8,316 nucleotides of DNA from an uncultured Eubacteriales bacterium (GTDB taxonomy: Bacteria > Bacillota > Clostridia > Oscillospirales > Oscillospiraceae): NCBI GenBank assembly GCA_902496595.1, contig CABVBV010000094.1, positions 1-8,316 on the forward strand. Direction: 5' to 3'. Of this stretch, positions 5,177 through 8,316 are shown one piece after another. The position numbers and the translations under genes were made by a program. The notes below the pieces were generated by a model. That model saw only the letters and a list, made by a program, of their open reading frames with translations, did not search any database and had not been told where the DNA came from. The first letter of the stretch is position 1, and each line of letters opens with the position of its first letter.

Positions 5177-6511
5177 ATGGATTTCATGAGCGATTACAGG
5201 GCAAAGCTGGGTACGCCCGAGGATGCGGCAAAGCTCGTCAAGAGCGGAGACTGGGTCGAGTACGGCAACGGCACCACCTTCGCCGTCGAGTGCGACAAGG
5301 CCCTCGCAAAGAGGCGGGACGAGCTCTTTGACGTCAAGTTCCGCGGCCAGATCATGTACGGGCCCATCGAGGTCGTCGAGTGCGACCCCACCGGCGAGCA
5401 CTTCTGCTACAACGCCTGGCACTGTTCCGGCTACGAGCGCAAACTGCTCGACCAGGGCAGGGCCTACTTCTCCCCCATGATCTTCCGCAACCTCGCGTGG
5501 TATCACAAGGAGTTCCTGCACGTGAACGTCGCCTTCGTCTGCGCCACGCCCATGGACAAACACGGCTACTTCAACTTCTCCCTCTCCGCCGGCACGGCGC
5601 TCGACATGATAGGCCGCGCCGACGCCATCGTCATCGAGGTCAACGACAAACTGCCCAAGATCTACGGCGCGTACAACGAGAGCATACACATCTCCGACGT
5701 CACCATGGTCGTCGAGTGCGAGCACGGCCCCGTGCCCACCGTACCGGCCAAAAAGCCCTCGGCCGAGGACATCCAGATAGCGCAGAACATCATCCCCTTC
5801 CTCGTGGACGGCGCCACGCTCCAGCTCGGCATCGGCGGTACGCCCGACGCGCTCGGCTCTATCATCGCGCAGAGCGACCTCAAAGACCTTGGTATGCACA
5901 CGGAGCTTTGCACAGACGGCTTCCTGGATCTCTACAAAGCCGGCAAGCTCACGAACAAGAAAAAGAACATCTTCCCCGGAAAGGGCGTCCTGGGCCTCGC
6001 CACGGGCTCTCAGGCGCTCTACGACTGGCTGGATGAGAACCCCGGCGTCATCGCCCTGCCCATCGCCTACGTCAACGACCCGGCCGTCATCGCGTCCATG
6101 GACAACTTCATCTCGCTCAACAGCTGCGTCTCCGTCGACCTCTACGGCCAGATAAACTCAGAGAGCGCCGGACTGCGCCATATCTCCGGCACCGGAGGTC
6201 AGGTGGACTTCCTCACCGGCGCGGCCATGTCGAAGGGCGGCAAGAGCTTCATCTGCGTAGCCTCATCCCGCGTCGGCAAGGACGGCGTGCGCACCTCGAA
6301 TATCGTGCCGCACTTCAACGGAGAGATCGTCACCTCGCCGCGCAGCCAGGCATATTACCTGGCCACGGAGCAGGGAGTTGTGAACCTCGCGGGCAAGAGC
6401 ACCTGGGAACGCGCCGAGGGTCTCGTATCCCTCGCCCACCCCGACTTCCGCGACGAGCTCATAAAAGCCGCAGAAACTCAGAGGATCTGGAGGCGCTCGA
6501 ACAAGAGATGA
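5177..6511 (+). CDS. CoA-transferase, butyryl-CoA:acetate / 4-hydroxybutyrate type
   Basis: A protein of 444 residues of the Cat1/AbfT/But family, which moves CoA between acyl groups, for example from butyryl-CoA to acetate in the last step of butyrate formation. The N-terminal domain is followed by the CoA-site motif GIGGTPDA (218-225). HTELCTDG (241-248) carries E243, the likely catalytic glutamate that forms the thioester intermediate, corresponding to Glu238 of AbfT. GTGGQVDF (338-345) is the second conserved glycine motif. GGAGGT 6 bases before ATG 5177 is a strong ribosome site. Codons are strongly C-ending (AAC, GAC, TTC, ATC, GTC), more so than in neighbouring genes, as in highly expressed genes. 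The choice among butyrate, 4-hydroxybutyrate and propionate substrates cannot be made here. A divergent alcohol dehydrogenase shares its upstream region. Confidence 0.88.
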   Translation: MDFMSDYRAKLGTPEDAAKLVKSGDWVEYGNGTTFAVECDKALAKRRDELFDVKFRGQIMYGPIEVVECDPTGEHFCYNAWHCSGYERKLLDQGRAYFSPMIFRNLAWYHKEFLHVNVAFVCATPMDKHGYFNFSLSAGTALDMIGRADAIVIEVNDKLPKIYGAYNESIHISDVTMVVECEHGPVPTVPAKKPSAEDIQIAQNIIPFLVDGATLQLGIGGTPDALGSIIAQSDLKDLGMHTELCTDGFLDLYKAGKLTNKKKNIFPGKGVLGLATGSQALYDWLDENPGVIALPIAYVNDPAVIASMDNFISLNSCVSVDLYGQINSESAGLRHISGTGGQVDFLTGAAMSKGGKSFICVASSRVGKDGVRTSNIVPHFNGEIVTSPRSQAYYLATEQGVVNLAGKSTWERAEGLVSLAHPDFRDELIKAAETQRIWRRSNKR

Positions 6512-6543
6512 CCGCGTCTTCACACTTACAGTCAAAAAGTAAC

Positions 6544-6570
6544 GGAGAGTGCCGAACACCGGCACTCTCC
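6544..6570. terminator. Strong hairpin after the CoA-transferase gene
   Basis: A perfect 11-bp stem (6544-6554 with 6560-6570) with a 5-base loop begins 32 bases after the stop codon. On the plus strand only scattered T follows. On the minus strand a CTTTTTG run follows after a few bases, so termination is clearer in that direction. It may also protect the 3' end of the messenger. Confidence 0.5.
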
Positions 6571-6585
6571 ATACATTCTTCCTCC

Positions 6586-6604
6586 AAGCCCTTCGAGGCT
6601 TTTT
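6586..6604 (+). terminator. Short rho-independent terminator
   Basis: A 5-bp stem (6586-6590 with 6597-6601) with a 6-base loop runs into TTTTT at 6600-6604. The stem is short but the shape is typical. Confidence 0.4.
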
Positions 6605-6614
6605 CGATAGACTG

Positions 6615-6643
6615 AATCAGCCGTCAAATGTCGGCTGATTTTT
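6615..6643 (+). terminator. Rho-independent terminator
   Basis: A perfect 9-bp stem (6615-6623 with 6632-6640) with an 8-base loop runs into a T tract ending at 6643. This is the best plus-strand terminator in the gap and should separate the CoA-transferase transcript from the next gene, whose promoter begins 22 bases later. Confidence 0.7.
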
Positions 6644-6664
6644 CCATTTATTCTGTTTGAAGGC

Positions 6665-6693
6665 TTGAACTCGGTGTCGCTATATGGTATCAT
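6665..6693 (+). promoter_or_regulatory. Sigma-A promoter of the MORN-repeat protein gene
   Basis: TTGAAC (6665-6670) and TATCAT (6688-6693) are 17 bases apart, each with five of six consensus bases. A start near 6700 leaves a leader of about 35 bases that contains GGAG at 6723-6726, 8 bases before ATG 6735. Confidence 0.65.
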
Positions 6694-6734
6694 GTGGTAG
6701 TATTCCCAGCCAATAAATTGTGGGAGTGGTGACA

Positions 6735-8222
6735 ATGATATGTCCATATTGCGGCAAAGGCATACCTGACAACTCCAGCTTCTGCTACTACTGCGGCAAA
6801 AATGCTCAGCCAACTGCAAGAGCAAATACAAAACATGGTCGAGGAAGCAAGCGCCGCACGACGTTAAAAAAGCGTCCGGTGCGATGGAAGAAGATCCTGC
6901 TCATTATCTTAATCTCTGTGATAGCGATAGCGGCGGCGCTATATTTCTTTTGGTGGTACAAACATGAAGCGACGCATCATGAGACCATTGATTACGGCAA
7001 CGGGCGAGTTTATGTAGGTGAAACCGTAGGAGGCTTACCCAGCGGCATTGGGCGCATGAGCTTTGAACCGGAAAACGAGCTTGACTATTACGACGGGGAG
7101 TGGGGTCACGGGTTCAGGTCGGGAACTGGCATCCAGGCCTGGAAGAACGGCGACGTTTACGAGGGCGAGTTTCTCATCAACAAACGTTATGGATACGGCC
7201 GAATGAGCTTCGGGCAGGACAATGAAGCAGACTATTATGAAGGCCCATGGTCTGATGATGAGATGGAAGGCGAAGGGCTGATGGTCTACAAAAACGGCGA
7301 CCGCTTCGAGGGCAAGTGGGTCAACAATTATATGACCGGAGGCGGTTGTTACACCTATGCAGACGGCACCACTCTCGAGGGAACCTGGGTACTTGGATAC
7401 AAGTATGGTGAGTTCATAAAAACCATGCCGGATGGCACGGTCTACATAGAGATGTACGATGATGGAGTGTGCGTTTCAAGCGTCAAGTCCGAAGGGAGCG
7501 AGCCCGTCGGTTCCGGAGATGAGGTCGAGCCCACCAGCACCCCTGACGCCGGCAACGGGGCAAAGCCCACTAGTACTCCCACCCCTGGGAGCAGCGCGGC
7601 GGCTTCCGGGCCAACGCTGCCCGACATTCAGAGCTTCAGCGGCGACTGTCTGTCGCTTGAGCGCGAGACGGTATACAGCGACTACACCGAGCACTATTAT
7701 CTTTTCAAATACAACGGCAAGTTCATCGATGAGTATGTGGCGCTGCTCCAGGATGACTACAATTTCAAGCTGCGCGACTACTATGAGATAACCTCCATCG
7801 GCAGCGAGCATTTCGTATTCGACTACAAGGGTTCCGGAGACGTGGGCACGTTTGACATGGAGATAAGAAACGTGGATTCCTCAAACATGGCTCTGTGCAT
7901 TTGGGTGCTCCACATCTTGCCAGACGAAACTGAGATGCATATATACTGGGCAGACGGCCTAAACTATACCGACACCGGCGAGCGCACAAGCCAGCATCTT
8001 GAACGCTTTGAGCACGCAGGCAGTTCCGGCGGCTCAACAGGAAGCGGAGAGACGCGCTGCTCAGCCTGTTCCGGCAGCGGCAGGTGCGTTAACTGCGGAG
8101 GAACCGGCAAGGTGCGAAGGTGGCTCGCCGGCACAAATGAATGGGTAGAACAGAAATGCACCATGTGTCAGCCCGCAGGAAGCGGAAAATGCGCATTTTG
8201 CGGCGGAGACGGAGTAAAGTAA
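6735..8222 (+). CDS. Membrane protein with zinc ribbon, MORN repeats and DnaJ-like cysteine cluster
   Basis: This 495-residue protein has no function I recognise. In order it shows: a zinc ribbon (C3, C6, C17, C20); a basic stretch (about 34-53); one membrane helix (about 53-74); six or so MORN-type repeats (about 87-240; YYDGEW, VYEGEF, YYEGPW, RFEGKW and TLEGTW start five of them); a Ser/Thr/Pro linker (about 255-295) with PTSTP twice; a domain of about 130 residues rich in Tyr and Asp (about 296-425); a Gly/Ser linker; and a C-terminal cluster of four CxxC pairs (442/445, 451/454, 475/478, 486/489) with GSG/GGTG turns as in the DnaJ zinc-finger domain. The N-terminal ribbon is probably cytoplasmic and the rest outside. 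I chose ATG 6735 for its GGAG site; GTG 6720 would add five residues. It stands alone with its own promoter. Confidence 0.8.
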   Translation: MICPYCGKGIPDNSSFCYYCGKNAQPTARANTKHGRGSKRRTTLKKRPVRWKKILLIILISVIAIAAALYFFWWYKHEATHHETIDYGNGRVYVGETVGGLPSGIGRMSFEPENELDYYDGEWGHGFRSGTGIQAWKNGDVYEGEFLINKRYGYGRMSFGQDNEADYYEGPWSDDEMEGEGLMVYKNGDRFEGKWVNNYMTGGGCYTYADGTTLEGTWVLGYKYGEFIKTMPDGTVYIEMYDDGVCVSSVKSEGSEPVGSGDEVEPTSTPDAGNGAKPTSTPTPGSSAAASGPTLPDIQSFSGDCLSLERETVYSDYTEHYYLFKYNGKFIDEYVALLQDDYNFKLRDYYEITSIGSEHFVFDYKGSGDVGTFDMEIRNVDSSNMALCIWVLHILPDETEMHIYWADGLNYTDTGERTSQHLERFEHAGSSGGSTGSGETRCSACSGSGRCVNCGGTGKVRRWLAGTNEWVEQKCTMCQPAGSGKCAFCGGDGVK

Positions 8223-8266
8223 CAGATGGCTTTCCCTGTGAACTAAAACGGAGCGCACCTTTGAAG
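8223..8266. other. Short AT-richer spacer between the MORN gene and the insertion sequence end
   Basis: No gene or convincing hairpin terminator is seen in these 44 bases. If the insertion sequence call is right, a target-site repeat would end at 8266, but its partner is outside the window. Confidence 0.4.
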
Positions 8267-8316
8267 TGACCCCCAAAAGTTAGACAATATTTGAAAAGGA
8301 GAATAGTTTAAGCAGC
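8267..8316 (+). mobile_element. Left end of a probable IS3-family insertion sequence, partial
   Basis: TGACCCCCAAAAGTTAGACA at 8267-8286 looks like the terminal inverted repeat of IS3-family (IS150-like) elements, which typically carry a run of C, a run of A and then GTTAGACA. AAAAGGAG at about 8295-8302 follows and could be the ribosome site for OrfA. No transposase codons are recognisable before the window ends, so the call rests on the terminal motif. Confidence 0.5.

Noticed and set aside
5135..5899. 254-codon open frame on the minus strand opposite the CoA-transferase
   Set aside because: It is a shadow of strongly C-biased codons: rich in Val, Asp and Gly, with no family resemblance.
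1..8316. CRISPR array or other regularly spaced repeat
   Set aside because: No repeated unit with regular spacers was seen. The only protein-level repeats are the MORN motifs, which vary in DNA sequence.

Overview
The window looks like a piece of chromosome from a GC-rich, spore-forming, anaerobic Clostridia-type Firmicute. The evidence is a SpoIVFA/SpoIVFB-like sporulation protease pair, a YlmH-type S4 protein, an AGCS amino-acid:sodium symporter, an iron-containing alcohol dehydrogenase, and a CoA-transferase of the butyryl-CoA:acetate / 4-hydroxybutyrate type. Strong Shine-Dalgarno sites and Bacillus-like promoters agree with this. The genus cannot be read from the sequence.

Left edge (1-400): the last 54 codons of a DUF4368-type large serine recombinase run into the 3' side of a complete tRNA-Pro(CGG) gene on the minus strand. 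The tRNA has a perfect -35/-10 promoter and its own hairpin terminator. A mobile element therefore probably lies to the left, with its boundary at or near the tRNA.

Sporulation pair (403-1793): a membrane-anchored M23 protein and an M50 intramembrane protease overlap by ATGA. They look like the SpoIVFA/SpoIVFB complex that processes pro-sigma-K. A sigma-E-like promoter sits directly in front of the first gene.

Housekeeping block (1795-3913): ylmH (minus) is convergent with the M50 gene, with a one-base gap. It is divergent from an AGCS symporter (plus), with only 43 bp between the two starts.

Fermentation block (3895-6511): an Fe-dependent alcohol dehydrogenase (minus) and a CoA-transferase (plus) are transcribed divergently from a shared 124-bp region in which both promoters can be proposed. 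The two may serve the same butyrate, butanol or 4-hydroxybutyrate branch. The CoA-transferase shows the codon bias of a highly expressed gene.

Right edge (6512-8316): three hairpins in a row end the CoA-transferase transcript. A gene with its own promoter then encodes a 495-residue membrane protein of unusual make-up: zinc ribbon, one membrane helix, MORN repeats, Ser/Thr/Pro linker, an unrecognised domain, and a DnaJ-like cysteine cluster. This is the least understood item in the window. The last 50 bases look like the terminal inverted repeat and leader of an IS3-family insertion sequence. Both ends of the window therefore show signs of mobile DNA around a conserved core.
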